64,000 nucleotides of DNA from Bradyrhizobium sp. SRL28. GTDB lineage: Bacteria; Pseudomonadota; Alphaproteobacteria; Rhizobiales; Xanthobacteraceae. Shown piece after piece: positions 8,219-16,395 of the stretch. The translations under genes and the position numbers were made by a program. Position 1 is the stretch's first letter; the number at the start of each line of letters is the position of its first letter. Below the pieces are notes generated by a model that was not told where the DNA came from, made no database searches, and worked only from the letters and a program-made list of their open reading frames with translations. The stretch lies in contig NZ_JAHEAG010000015.1 of assembly GCF_018596315.1 (NCBI RefSeq), positions 1-64,000 on the forward strand, read 5' to 3'.

Positions 8219-9925
8219 ATGCGCGTGAGCGGGCATCGGTTTTTCAGTGCGAACGTTGCGGGCGCGACCATTTCGAAGCAGCGATTTTGGCAGATGGCGA
8301 TGTTGACGGCGGCCGGTACCCTGGTCGCCACGCCCCAGGCAGATGCCGCCACCATGTTCTACTGGCAGGACTCCGATCCCGGCTACTACTACCGGCCGGC
8401 ACCCGTGGCGCAGCCGCGCAAGCCGAAAGCCCGCCAGCCTTCCGCAAAGGCCGGAGCCGCCGTCAAGGAAACCAACGCCAAGCCGCAGGGACCGCTGATC
8501 ATCGCGGTCTCGATCGAGCAGCAAAAGGTGCGCGTCTACGACGCCAACGGCTTGTTTGCCGAAAGCCCGGTGTCGACGGGCATGAAGGGTCATTCGACCC
8601 CGATGGGCGTGTTCAGCATCATCCAGAAGCACAAGATGCACCGCTCCAACATCTACAGCGGCGCGCCGATGCCTTACATGCAGCGCATTACCTGGTCGGG
8701 CGTTGCGATGCATGCCGGCGTGTTGCCCGGCTATCCGGCATCGCACGGCTGCATCCGCATGCCGACGGCGTTCGCCATGAAGATGTGGAACTGGACCAGG
8801 ATGGGCGCGCGCGTCATCATCACGCCGGGCCAGATCACGCCTGCCAGATTCGCGCATCCATTGCTGGTGGCGCAGAAGGTCGTGCCGCAACCCCTCATCG
8901 CCAACGATCCGACGACCGACGCGCCCGCGGTGAAGAGCGACAAGGGCGCGGACGCAGGCAGCGCGACCAAACCTGCGAATTCGGAGGCGGGCCTCGACCT
9001 CCGATCGACCGTCGGGCACGCGGCGCCGTTACGCGAACAGACCCACACTGCGGATGCCAGCAGCGCGTTGCCGAAGGGCGTCGTGACCATGTCCGACGCA
9101 GCGCCGTCTGCGGCTACGATTCAGCCTGCCAGCGATACACCGGCCGCCGAAGTAAAATCGACTGAGGCCGAGGACAAGCCCGGCGATGCGAAGGTCGAAG
9201 TGAAGTCGGAAACAAAGTCCGACGAATTGAACACCGAGGCGCCCACCGCTGCGATCGCCAATACAGAGCCTGCCAAGACAGAGCCTACCAAGGCTGAAGC
9301 GCCGAAGGTCGAGGAGGCCAAGCCGTCTGAAACGAAGGCCACGGAATCCAAGTCCGCTGAAAAGCCCACCGAGCCCGTCAAGGCGGTCGGCGCTCCACCC
9401 GCCGATGCCAAGAAGGATCCGGCGCGTCTGCCCGGCGCGGAAAAGGCTGCCAAGGCAGACCCCCCCAGGCGTCCCGGCCAGATTGCTGTCTTCGTAAGCC
9501 GCAAGGATTCCAAGCTGTACGTTCGCGAGAACTTCAAGCCGCAGTTCGACGTTCCGGTAACCATCGCGCCGAGCGACCGGCCGCTGGGTACGCACGTCTT
9601 CACCGCCGAGGCGGACAAGAAAGACCCCAATCTGTTGCGCTGGTCAGTGATCTCTCTGCCGGTCACGGCCCGCAACGCCGCTCGCACCGAGGAGGACAGC
9701 CGCACAGCCGGCCGCCGCAAGATAGCCGCCCCTGCCGAGGCCAAGCCGTCGCCGGTGCCGAACAGCCCGGCCGAGGCGCTCGACCGCATCACGGTAGCGC
9801 CCGAGGCGATGGCGCGGATCGCCGAGGTGTTGGCCACCGGCGGCTCGATCATCGTGTCCGATCTCGGCGTCAACCAGGGCGGCGAAACCGGCGAAGGCAC
9901 CGACTTCATCGTCCCGCTGCGGTAG
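8219..9925 (+). CDS. L,D-transpeptidase (YkuD) with long linker and degenerate second domain
   Basis: A 568-residue exported protein. After a signal-like N-terminus (cleavage near PQADA) comes a YkuD domain (about 90-210) with the catalytic signature HAGVLPGYPASHGCIRM, Cys near residue 178. It cross-links peptidoglycan stem peptides or anchors proteins in the periplasm. A low-complexity Ala/Lys/Glu/Pro linker (about 235-425) follows. The C-terminal segment GQIAVFVSRKDSKLYVRENF then resembles the start of a second YkuD copy but has no SHGC motif. I chose the ATG at 8219, preceded by TTGAGG; a TTG at 8210 is in frame but less likely. Confidence 0.9.
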   Translation: MRVSGHRFFSANVAGATISKQRFWQMAMLTAAGTLVATPQADAATMFYWQDSDPGYYYRPAPVAQPRKPKARQPSAKAGAAVKETNAKPQGPLIIAVSIEQQKVRVYDANGLFAESPVSTGMKGHSTPMGVFSIIQKHKMHRSNIYSGAPMPYMQRITWSGVAMHAGVLPGYPASHGCIRMPTAFAMKMWNWTRMGARVIITPGQITPARFAHPLLVAQKVVPQPLIANDPTTDAPAVKSDKGADAGSATKPANSEAGLDLRSTVGHAAPLREQTHTADASSALPKGVVTMSDAAPSAATIQPASDTPAAEVKSTEAEDKPGDAKVEVKSETKSDELNTEAPTAAIANTEPAKTEPTKAEAPKVEEAKPSETKATESKSAEKPTEPVKAVGAPPADAKKDPARLPGAEKAAKADPPRRPGQIAVFVSRKDSKLYVRENFKPQFDVPVTIAPSDRPLGTHVFTAEADKKDPNLLRWSVISLPVTARNAARTEEDSRTAGRRKIAAPAEAKPSPVPNSPAEALDRITVAPEAMARIAEVLATGGSIIVSDLGVNQGGETGEGTDFIVPLR

Positions 9926-10007
9926 ATCCCATAACGGCTTGTTGAGGGGCCGCGGCCCCCGCGTTGCGCTATCCTTTGCACTGACGAACCGCAGCACGAG
10001 GCTTTTC

Positions 10008-10598
10008 ATGATCGACCGCAGGAACGTGATATCAGCGGCGCTGGCCGCGATCGCAGCCGTCGCCTCGAACAGGAAATCCCTGGCGCAGGCCGGCATGAGC
10101 CGGATCACGGCCTACGCGTTTTCATTTCCGGGATTGGCCAGCGGCGATATCAGGCTTTCCGAATTTGCCGGCCGGCCGATTCTGATCGTCAACACCGCCT
10201 CGCTCTGCGGCTTCACCCCGCAATATGGCGGACTACAGGAATTGTGGACCGAGTTTCACGGCCGCGGCCTGATGATCATCGGCGTTCCCTCCAACGATTT
10301 CGGCGGCCAGGAGCCGGGCGGCGCGACCGAAATTACCGCGACCGCGCAAAACCACCACGTCACCTTTCCGATCGCCGCCAAGGCCGTCGTCAAGGGAGCG
10401 AACGCGCATCCGTTCTACAAATGGGCGGCGGAGGCACGACCTAAGGATGTTCCACGCTGGAACTTCCACAAATACCTGATCGGCCGCGACGGCTATATCG
10501 CCGACGTCTTCCCGGAATCCGTCAACCCCGTGGATACACGGGTAAAGACCGCCATCGCGCGGGCACTGGCTCAAAGCGTTTCCGAGCGAAGTGGCTAG
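10008..10598 (+). CDS. Glutathione peroxidase family protein with Tat-like signal
   Basis: A 196-residue thiol peroxidase. The active-site Cys lies in NTASLCGFTPQYGGLQ, and PSNDFGGQEPG and WNFHKYLIGRDG are family blocks. The N-terminus has twin arginines (DRRNVISAALAAIAAVAS), suggesting Tat export, so it would reduce hydroperoxides in the periplasm, probably with thioredoxin-like donors. The start at 10008 keeps the Tat motif near the N-terminus. The last seven codons and the stop lie inside a copy of an interspersed repeat (10575 onward), so the C-terminus SVSERSG is repeat-derived. Confidence 0.9.
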   Translation: MIDRRNVISAALAAIAAVASNRKSLAQAGMSRITAYAFSFPGLASGDIRLSEFAGRPILIVNTASLCGFTPQYGGLQELWTEFHGRGLMIIGVPSNDFGGQEPGGATEITATAQNHHVTFPIAAKAVVKGANAHPFYKWAAEARPKDVPRWNFHKYLIGRDGYIADVFPESVNPVDTRVKTAIARALAQSVSERSG

Positions 10599-10640
10599 CG
10601 GTTCGCGTAGAGGAAACGCGTCAAAAAGAGCACAAGACTC
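10575..10640 (+). repeat. Interspersed repeat, copy 1 of 3 (AGCGTTTTCRAGCGAAGTGG type)
   Basis: This copy starts AGCGTTTCCGAGCGAAGTGG and continues with a GGTTCGCG block, then AAACGCGTCAAAA. It matches copies at 16309-16390 and, reversed, 32352-32410. The glutathione peroxidase stop codon (10596-10598) falls within it. Confidence 0.75.
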
Positions 10641-10795
10641 CTGAATTAAGCGCCCGGTGACAATTCGGCTGGGCGCAACCGTTGCGTTGGCGCGGCTGCT
10701 CCAACTAGGTTACTATGTGCTTCGGGGAATGGAGGCAGACCGGATGACGGCAGAGCCGCGGACCGGGTGCGGGATTCAAATTTAAGGAAAACAAG

Positions 10796-11740
10796 ATGCG
10801 TGTTGCGGCAGGGTTGATCTTTGCAGGCGCGGTTTCGCTGTTGGCATCAAGCGCGGCGTGGTCGCAGACGCCACCCGCCAAGGGCGCGGCCTCTCCGCCG
10901 CAGGCAGCACCTGCCCCCGCCCCGCCGCCGGCGCCGGTCTCGACCCGTCCGCCCTGCAACAATCCGAACGCGCTCGGCATCGGCCGCACCGTCGAGATCG
11001 ACACGACCGGCGGTCCCGGTTTCGGTTTCGAACATTTCAAGGAACTCGACTTCCTGCGCGACAAGGAAGTGGTTCTGACCTTCGACGATGGTCCGTGGCC
11101 GGTGAACACGCCCGCGGTCTTGAAGGCGCTGGCGGAGGAATGCACCACCGGCATCTTCTTCCCGATCGGCAAGCACGCCACCTACTATCCCGAAATCCTC
11201 AAGCAGGTGATGGCGGCCGGCCATTCCATCGGGTCGCATACCTGGTCGCATGCCGCCCTCGTCAACAAGAAGCTGAACGAGCAGCAGCGCAAGGATGAAA
11301 TCGAAAAAGGATTCAGCGCCGTGAAATGGGCGCTCGGAGGCAAGTCGCCAGCGCCGTTCTTCCGCTTCCCCGCGCTGCAACACCCGCCGGAGATGGTGAC
11401 CTATCTCGGCGCCCGCAACATCGGCATCTTCTCCTGCGACCTCGATTCCTTCGACTTCAAGGCGAGCAAAGCGCAAACCATCGTCGACACCGTGATGCGT
11501 AAGGTCGAGAAGAACGGCAAGGGCATCCTCCTGATGCACGACTTCCAGAAGCATACCGCGGAAGCCTTGCCCGAGATCCTGAAGAAGCTGAAGGCCGGCG
11601 GCTACAAGGTGGTTGCGATGCGCGCCAAGACGCCGGTGCAGACCATCGCGCAATATGACGAAGACATCGTCAAGGACCTGAAGCTGCCGACCGTGAGCTC
11701 GCGCCCGGTTTCCAGCGTCGTTCAGACGATCTCGGAATAG
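10796..11740 (+). CDS. Polysaccharide deacetylase (NodB/CE4) family protein
   Basis: A 314-residue exported carbohydrate esterase. It has a signal peptide (MRVAAGLIFAGAVSLLASSA), a proline-rich linker (about 23-48), then a NodB homology domain. Motif 1 is TFDDGPWP (catalytic base and metal Asp) and motif 2 is HSIGSHTWSH (two metal His). FFRFPAL is motif 3 and ILLMHDF motif 5. It would remove N-acetyl groups from peptidoglycan or another surface glycan. The ATG follows AAGGAAAACAAG, a good ribosome-binding site. Confidence 0.9.
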   Translation: MRVAAGLIFAGAVSLLASSAAWSQTPPAKGAASPPQAAPAPAPPPAPVSTRPPCNNPNALGIGRTVEIDTTGGPGFGFEHFKELDFLRDKEVVLTFDDGPWPVNTPAVLKALAEECTTGIFFPIGKHATYYPEILKQVMAAGHSIGSHTWSHAALVNKKLNEQQRKDEIEKGFSAVKWALGGKSPAPFFRFPALQHPPEMVTYLGARNIGIFSCDLDSFDFKASKAQTIVDTVMRKVEKNGKGILLMHDFQKHTAEALPEILKKLKAGGYKVVAMRAKTPVQTIAQYDEDIVKDLKLPTVSSRPVSSVVQTISE

Positions 11741-11758
11741 CGCGGCGCGACACGCCCC

Positions 11759-12316
11759 GTGCCGGCGCTGCGCATCGAAGGTTATGTCATCGTCTCCGCG
11801 GACGGCATGCTGGCCGACGCGCGCAATGTCATGCCCGACGAATTGAAGTTCGAGGGCGACAAGGCGTTTTTCACCGCCGCCCTCGACCATGCCGATCTGA
11901 TCCTGCACGGCCGCAATTCCTACGAAGACCAGCCGAACTCGCCGCTGCGCAGGCGCGTCATCCTGACGCGGACGGTCGACGCGATCGCGCCCGATCCGTC
12001 CAACCCGAAAGCCACGCTTTGGAATCCCGCGGGCGCGACCTTCGAAGCTGCCTGCGCGCATGTAGGCGTGCGTGACGGCGCGGTTGCGATCATCGGCGGC
12101 CCCGGCGTGTTCGGCATGTTCATGGACCGCTACGACGTGTTCTGGCTCTCGGTAGCGCCGCATGTTCGCCTGCCCGGCGGCGAGCCTTGCTTTCCCGGCG
12201 TCCCTGCCCGTACGCCGCAGGAAATCCTCGCCGCGCATGGACTGCGTGCCGGCGACGTGCAGACGCTTGATGCAGTGCAGGATGTCACCGTTACACCGTG
12301 GCGGCGCAGCGCCTAG
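11759..12316 (+). CDS. Dihydrofolate reductase/RibD C-terminal family protein
   Basis: A 185-residue NADPH-dependent reductase of the RibD-C/DHFR-like superfamily. Family blocks are IEGYVIVSADGMLADA, DHADLILHGRNSYE, RRVILTR and the dinucleotide-binding IIGGPGVFGMFMDRYD. These proteins are often general pteridine or riboflavin-pathway-like reductases; no riboflavin gene is nearby. It starts with GTG at 11759, 18 bp after the deacetylase stop, so it is probably co-transcribed. Confidence 0.8.
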   Translation: MPALRIEGYVIVSADGMLADARNVMPDELKFEGDKAFFTAALDHADLILHGRNSYEDQPNSPLRRRVILTRTVDAIAPDPSNPKATLWNPAGATFEAACAHVGVRDGAVAIIGGPGVFGMFMDRYDVFWLSVAPHVRLPGGEPCFPGVPARTPQEILAAHGLRAGDVQTLDAVQDVTVTPWRRSA

Positions 12317-12461
12317 AGCCCGGCCCTATTACGGCGTCATCCTTTCGTACAACCAGCCTCGCCGTAAGCCAGCCTTCGGCCAGAGATCGCTTGACAGCAC
12401 GCGGGCGCGGTTCCACCCTGAAAAGAAAAAACATACACATCATCATCGGGAGGACCACAAC

Positions 12462-13583
12462 ATGTTGAGGTACGCTTCAACCATGGTTGCAGCGGTGACT
12501 CTTGGAATGGTCACCATCTTTGCTGCGCCGGTTCACGCTCAGACCACTGAAAAGCCGTTAGTGCTTAAGGGTCAGTCGACCCACCCCGCATCCTCGAACT
12601 TCCATCTCATCTTCAAACTATGGGCCGAGACCGTCGAAAAAATGACGGCCGGGCGTCTCAAGATCGAAACGCTTCCGGCGGGAGCGATCGTGCCCGCGTT
12701 CGAGGTTTTTGACGCGACTTCCAAGAACGTTCTCGACGTCGGCATGGGACCGTTCGGCTACATCCTCGGCCGCAACACCGCGACGATACCGATGTCGCAT
12801 GGTCCGCTGTACGGCATGGACGGCTCGGACTACTGGGCCTGGTACTATGACGGCGGCGGCATGAAGCTGCTTGATGAATTCTATCGTGACGTCCTCAAGC
12901 TGAACGTCGTCGGCTTCCCGATCCCGACCGACTACCCGCAGGGAATGGGCTGGTTCAAGAAGGAGATCAACAGCCTCTCCGACCTCAAGGGCATGAAGTA
13001 CCGGATCTACGGCATCGGTGCGGAAACCTACGGCCGGCTCGGCGTGTCGGTCGTCACCATTCCCGGCGGCGAGATCGTGCCGGCGATGGAGCGCGGCGTG
13101 ATCGAGGGCGCCGAGTGGATCAACTGCGAGGAAGACAAGAAACTCGGTCTGCACCAGGTCGCCAAGCACTATTACACGCCGGGCATGCACGAGCCCGTCA
13201 CCGGCGGCCAGTTGATGATCAATGGTGACGTCTGGAAGAAGCTCACTCCGGATTTGCAGGAGATCATCAAGGTGGCGAGCGTCTACGCCACGACCACGCG
13301 CAACTTCGCCTTCAATCGCGAGACGGCGCAAGCTTGCCAGGACCTGATCAAGATGGGCGTGCAGATGCATCGCACACCCGACGAGATCCTGAAGAACTTC
13401 CTCGACGAGTGGGAGAAGATCCAGGCCGAGCACGCGGCGAAGAATCCCTTCTACCGGAAAGTCATCGACAGCCAGAAGGCCTATGCCGAACAGATCGTGC
13501 CCTTCAAGCTGTCTTGGTTCCCGCCCTACAATTTTGCGGGCGAGTACTACTGGAAGAACAAAATCTACCTGACCAAGAAGTGA
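12462..13583 (+). CDS. dctP: TRAP transporter solute-binding protein (DctP family)
   Basis: A periplasmic binding protein of 373 residues with a signal peptide (cut near VHAQ). It captures an organic acid for the TRAP carrier. The DctP core has the conserved Arg in GMKYRIYGIG, the usual site for the substrate carboxylate, followed by GEIVPAMERGVIEGAEW. The start at 12462 is preceded by GGGAGGACC. The sequence leans to the subgroup often annotated mannitol/chloroaromatic, but the ligand is unknown. It is the first gene of dctPQM. Confidence 0.92.
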   Translation: MLRYASTMVAAVTLGMVTIFAAPVHAQTTEKPLVLKGQSTHPASSNFHLIFKLWAETVEKMTAGRLKIETLPAGAIVPAFEVFDATSKNVLDVGMGPFGYILGRNTATIPMSHGPLYGMDGSDYWAWYYDGGGMKLLDEFYRDVLKLNVVGFPIPTDYPQGMGWFKKEINSLSDLKGMKYRIYGIGAETYGRLGVSVVTIPGGEIVPAMERGVIEGAEWINCEEDKKLGLHQVAKHYYTPGMHEPVTGGQLMINGDVWKKLTPDLQEIIKVASVYATTTRNFAFNRETAQACQDLIKMGVQMHRTPDEILKNFLDEWEKIQAEHAAKNPFYRKVIDSQKAYAEQIVPFKLSWFPPYNFAGEYYWKNKIYLTKK

Positions 13584-13600
13584 TCTCTCTGTAACGGAGC

Positions 13601-13630
13601 TGCTGGCGTCCGAACCGCCGGACGCCAGCA
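13601..13630 (+). promoter_or_regulatory. 12-bp stem-loop between dctP and dctQ
   Basis: The arms TGCTGGCGTCCG and CGGACGCCAGCA pair perfectly around a 6-nt loop. There is no T run. Such a hairpin after a binding-protein gene commonly protects or attenuates mRNA so that the binding protein is made in excess of the permeases. That role is inferred from other transport operons. Confidence 0.8.
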
Positions 13631-13650
13631 CTGTCTGATGAGGAGCGATC

Positions 13651-14244
13651 ATGTCCGCGGACACCAGCAGTGCTTCAGTCGCCAGCAATCAGGGCGGCGA
13701 ATTCCCGCGCGCTTTTTACCTGATCATACGTGCGATCGACCGCTTCACCGACGTGACCGGCAAGCTCATCGCCATGTCGATGTTGTTTCTGGTGGCGACG
13801 ATCTCGTACGAGGTCGTCATGCGGTACGGGTTCGGCGCGCCGACCGTTTGGGTCTACGAATCGAGCTTCATGGTCAACGGCGCGGCCTTCATGCTCGGAT
13901 CCGGATATGCGCTGCTGAAGGGCGCGCATGTCCGCACCGACATCTATTGGGAGAATTACTCGGAGCGGAAAAAGGGCATCGTCGACCTGATCTCCTACCT
14001 GATGTTTTTCTATCCGGCCATGATCACGTTCATGCTGATCAGCATCGACGACGCCTTGCACTCCTATGACACCGGTGAACGATCGCAGGAAAGCGTTTGG
14101 CGCGCGATCATGTGGCCGTTCCGGGCAACGATCCCGCTGGCGGCGCTTCTGCTCATGATCCAGGGCGTGTCCGAGGTCCTGAAGTGCTGGTACCAGGTCC
14201 AGTTCGGGCGCGAGTTCGAGCACAAGGAAAAGATCGAGATATGA
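13651..14244 (+). CDS. dctQ: TRAP transporter small permease (DctQ family)
   Basis: A 197-residue inner-membrane protein with four predicted helices, for example near GKLIAMSMLFLVATISYEVVMRY and LISYLMFFYPAMITFMLIS. It forms the membrane complex with DctM. The family landmark FGAPTVWVYE precedes helix 2. It ends in ATGA shared with the dctM start, so translation is probably coupled. Confidence 0.9.
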   Translation: MSADTSSASVASNQGGEFPRAFYLIIRAIDRFTDVTGKLIAMSMLFLVATISYEVVMRYGFGAPTVWVYESSFMVNGAAFMLGSGYALLKGAHVRTDIYWENYSERKKGIVDLISYLMFFYPAMITFMLISIDDALHSYDTGERSQESVWRAIMWPFRATIPLAALLLMIQGVSEVLKCWYQVQFGREFEHKEKIEI

Positions 14245-15659
14245 CGGGCCTCGAACTCCTCGGACTTTCCATGCTCCTCGTGATGCTGGGAGCGATCTTC
14301 ATCGGCCTGCCGATCAGCTTCACACTGCTGTTTCTGGCGCTGATGTTTGGTTACGTCGGCATGGGAGAGCGCGTTTTCAACCTCGCCTACCTGCAGACCA
14401 TCGGCCTGATGAAGCAGGACGAACTCGTCGCGGTGCCGATGTTCATTTTGATGGGCTTCGTCTGCGATCAGGCCGGACTCATGGAGCGACTGTTCAGGGC
14501 GTTCCGCGACCTGTTTGCGCCGCTCAATGGCGCGCTCTACGTGGTCGTCATCCTCACGGCGACGCTGTTCGGGATCGCCGCCGGAACCGTCGGCGCAACC
14601 GTCGCCCTGCTCGGCATCATGGCCGGGCCGATGATGATCCGCTCCGGTTATGATGTGCGCATGTCGGCCGGCGCGATCGCCGCCGGAGGCACGCTCGGCA
14701 TCCTGATTCCGCCGTCCGTGATGCTGGTCGTGATGGCGCCGGTGCTCGATATTTCGATCATCGATCTCTATGCGGCGGCATTCGGTCCGGGCTTCCTGCT
14801 GTCCGCGATGTTCATCGCCTATACCTTGATCCGTTGTTATTTCAATCCGAAGCTCGGCCCGCCGGTACCGGTCGAGGAGCGCCCCGATTCGATGCGGATC
14901 GTGCTGTGGGAATGCCTGGTCGGCCTCGTGCCGGTGACCGTGCTGACGATCGTGACGCTCGGCGCCATCCTCGCCGGAATCACCACGGCTGCGGAGGCCG
15001 CCGCGTTCGGTGCCTTGGGAGCGATCCTGCTCGTTGTGGCCTACGGCCGCTTCACATGGAAGGGCTTGCTGGACGCCTGCTACGCCACGCTGGCGACGAC
15101 CAGCATGGTGCTGTTGCTTGCGGTCGCCTCCAACGTATTCGGCGCCGTCTTCTCATGGCTGGGTACCGCGACCTGGATGACCAAGGCCTTGCTGGCCTCG
15201 CCGCTGCCGCCCTGGGGCACGATGTCCATGCTCCTGACCCTGATCTTCCTGCTCGGCTGGCCGTTCGAATGGCCGGCCATCGTCTTCATCTTCCTGCCGA
15301 TGCTGGCGCCCGTGGCCAAGGGCCTCGGCTACGACATGGTCTGGTTCGGCTGCATCGTCGCGGTCGTGCTGCAAACCGCCTTCCTGTCTCCGCCGGTCGC
15401 CATGTCGGCCTATTATCTCAAACAGGTCGTCAAGGAATGGAACCTGCGGCTTATCTACCGCGGCATGGCCGACTTCATGGTGCTGCAGGTCGCTTGCGTG
15501 GCGCTGGTGCTGATCTTCCCCGCCATCGCGATGTGGTTCCCGCAATGGCTGCAGGCGCGCAGGATGGCGGCGCGGACCGCGCAGATCGAGTACGTCGCGC
15601 CGCCGCAGAACGCCGCGGTGGCATCGAACGAGCCACCCGCCATCATCAGGAATTTCTGA
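14241..15659 (+). CDS. dctM: TRAP transporter large permease (DctM family)
   Basis: A 472-residue, very hydrophobic protein with about 12 membrane helices, the channel-forming subunit that uses the sodium gradient. Family landmarks are GMGERVFNLAY, GTLGILIPPSVMLVVM, GAILAGITTAAEAAAFGALG and PPVAMSAYYLK. The ATG at 14241 overlaps the dctQ stop by four bases; the longer open frame upstream is a shadow. The C-terminal polar tail after about residue 440 is longer than in many members. Confidence 0.92.
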   Translation: MTGLELLGLSMLLVMLGAIFIGLPISFTLLFLALMFGYVGMGERVFNLAYLQTIGLMKQDELVAVPMFILMGFVCDQAGLMERLFRAFRDLFAPLNGALYVVVILTATLFGIAAGTVGATVALLGIMAGPMMIRSGYDVRMSAGAIAAGGTLGILIPPSVMLVVMAPVLDISIIDLYAAAFGPGFLLSAMFIAYTLIRCYFNPKLGPPVPVEERPDSMRIVLWECLVGLVPVTVLTIVTLGAILAGITTAAEAAAFGALGAILLVVAYGRFTWKGLLDACYATLATTSMVLLLAVASNVFGAVFSWLGTATWMTKALLASPLPPWGTMSMLLTLIFLLGWPFEWPAIVFIFLPMLAPVAKGLGYDMVWFGCIVAVVLQTAFLSPPVAMSAYYLKQVVKEWNLRLIYRGMADFMVLQVACVALVLIFPAIAMWFPQWLQARRMAARTAQIEYVAPPQNAAVASNEPPAIIRNF

Positions 15660-15686
15660 CTTCGTCTGGAGTCGTAGATACCGGAA

Positions 15687-16139
15687 CTACACGTCTCCGT
15701 AGGCCGGTTCATTCGGCCGTGGCCCGCGGCCGTAACCTGCGATCATGAACAGGGCGCCGATGAGCGACAGGTTCTTCAACGCCTCGATCAGCGTCTTGGC
15801 ATTTTCGGGCGCCGGCTGGTTCCAGAAGTCGTGGAAGTAGAAGGTCGTCGCGATGACGAAGAAGATCAGCAGGATCGCGAAGAAGCGCGCCCCGAAATTC
15901 ACCGCGATCATCAGGCCCGCGAGGATCTCGAAGCCGCCGACGCCCCACGCCAGCAGTTGCGGCGTCGGCATGCCCGTCATGGTTTCGAGCTGCGAGGTAT
16001 AGGGCGCAAGCATCGACGGGATGGCCACCTTGGATGAGATGTAGTCCGCCGTCTGCTGAATCGCGAAGAGCTTGGTCGCTCCCGTGTACATGAAGAGGAC
16101 GGCGAACAGGACTCGCCCGAAGGTAACTAACGCTGGCAT
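15687..16139 (-). CDS. DoxX family membrane protein
   Basis: A 150-residue inner-membrane protein with four hydrophobic helices. Landmarks are FGRVLFAVLFMYTGATKLF, GMPTPQLLAWGVGGFEILAGLMIA and NLSLIGALFMIAGYGRGPRP. DoxX-like proteins are linked with thiosulfate:quinone oxidation or oxidative stress, but most members, including this one, have no proven role. I prefer the ATG at 16139; a second ATG at 16163 would add eight residues. It is convergent with dctM. Confidence 0.85.
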   Translation of the reverse strand: MPALVTFGRVLFAVLFMYTGATKLFAIQQTADYISSKVAIPSMLAPYTSQLETMTGMPTPQLLAWGVGGFEILAGLMIAVNFGARFFAILLIFFVIATTFYFHDFWNQPAPENAKTLIEALKNLSLIGALFMIAGYGRGPRPNEPAYGDV

Positions 16140-16236
16140 GGGATCGGCCTCACTGAATGGCATGCAAGATAGCAGGCGGCGCGAAACGATTATGGGCGTT
16201 TCGCCTCCGCTTTTCAAACGCTCAAATCGAAACCAT

Positions 16237-16256
16237 CCGCGCAGGAGCCTGCGCGG
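16237..16256. repeat. Short perfect palindrome
   Basis: Arms CCGCGCAGG and CCTGCGCGG around AG. It lies in the 256-bp gap upstream of the DoxX gene and downstream of maeB. The role is unknown; a terminator without a T run, or a palindromic repeat, are both possible. Confidence 0.5.
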
Positions 16257-16308
16257 GGCCTAACCAGACCTTCTGATAGAAGCAGAACCAAGGCCCTTTT
16301 TTGGCCAT

Positions 16309-16390
16309 AGCGTTTTCGAGCGCGGATACATTCGCACAGAGAAAACACGTCAAAACAAAAGACTAGAGCGGTTCTGATTCAATCGGAACC
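16309..16390 (+). repeat. Interspersed repeat, copy 2 of 3
   Basis: Starts AGCGTTTTCGAGCG, continues with AAACACGTCAAAACAAAAGA and ends in the hairpin described in the terminator entry. It is the longest of the three copies seen in the window. Confidence 0.75.
16361..16390 (-). terminator. Probable maeB terminator inside the interspersed repeat
   Basis: Read on the minus strand just after the maeB stop, GGTTCCGATT and AATCAGAACC pair with one wobble around one base. This is followed by a T-rich run (TCTAGTCTTTTGTTTTG). The layout fits an intrinsic terminator, supplied by the repeat's own end. Confidence 0.55.
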
Positions 16391-16395
16391 CCGCG

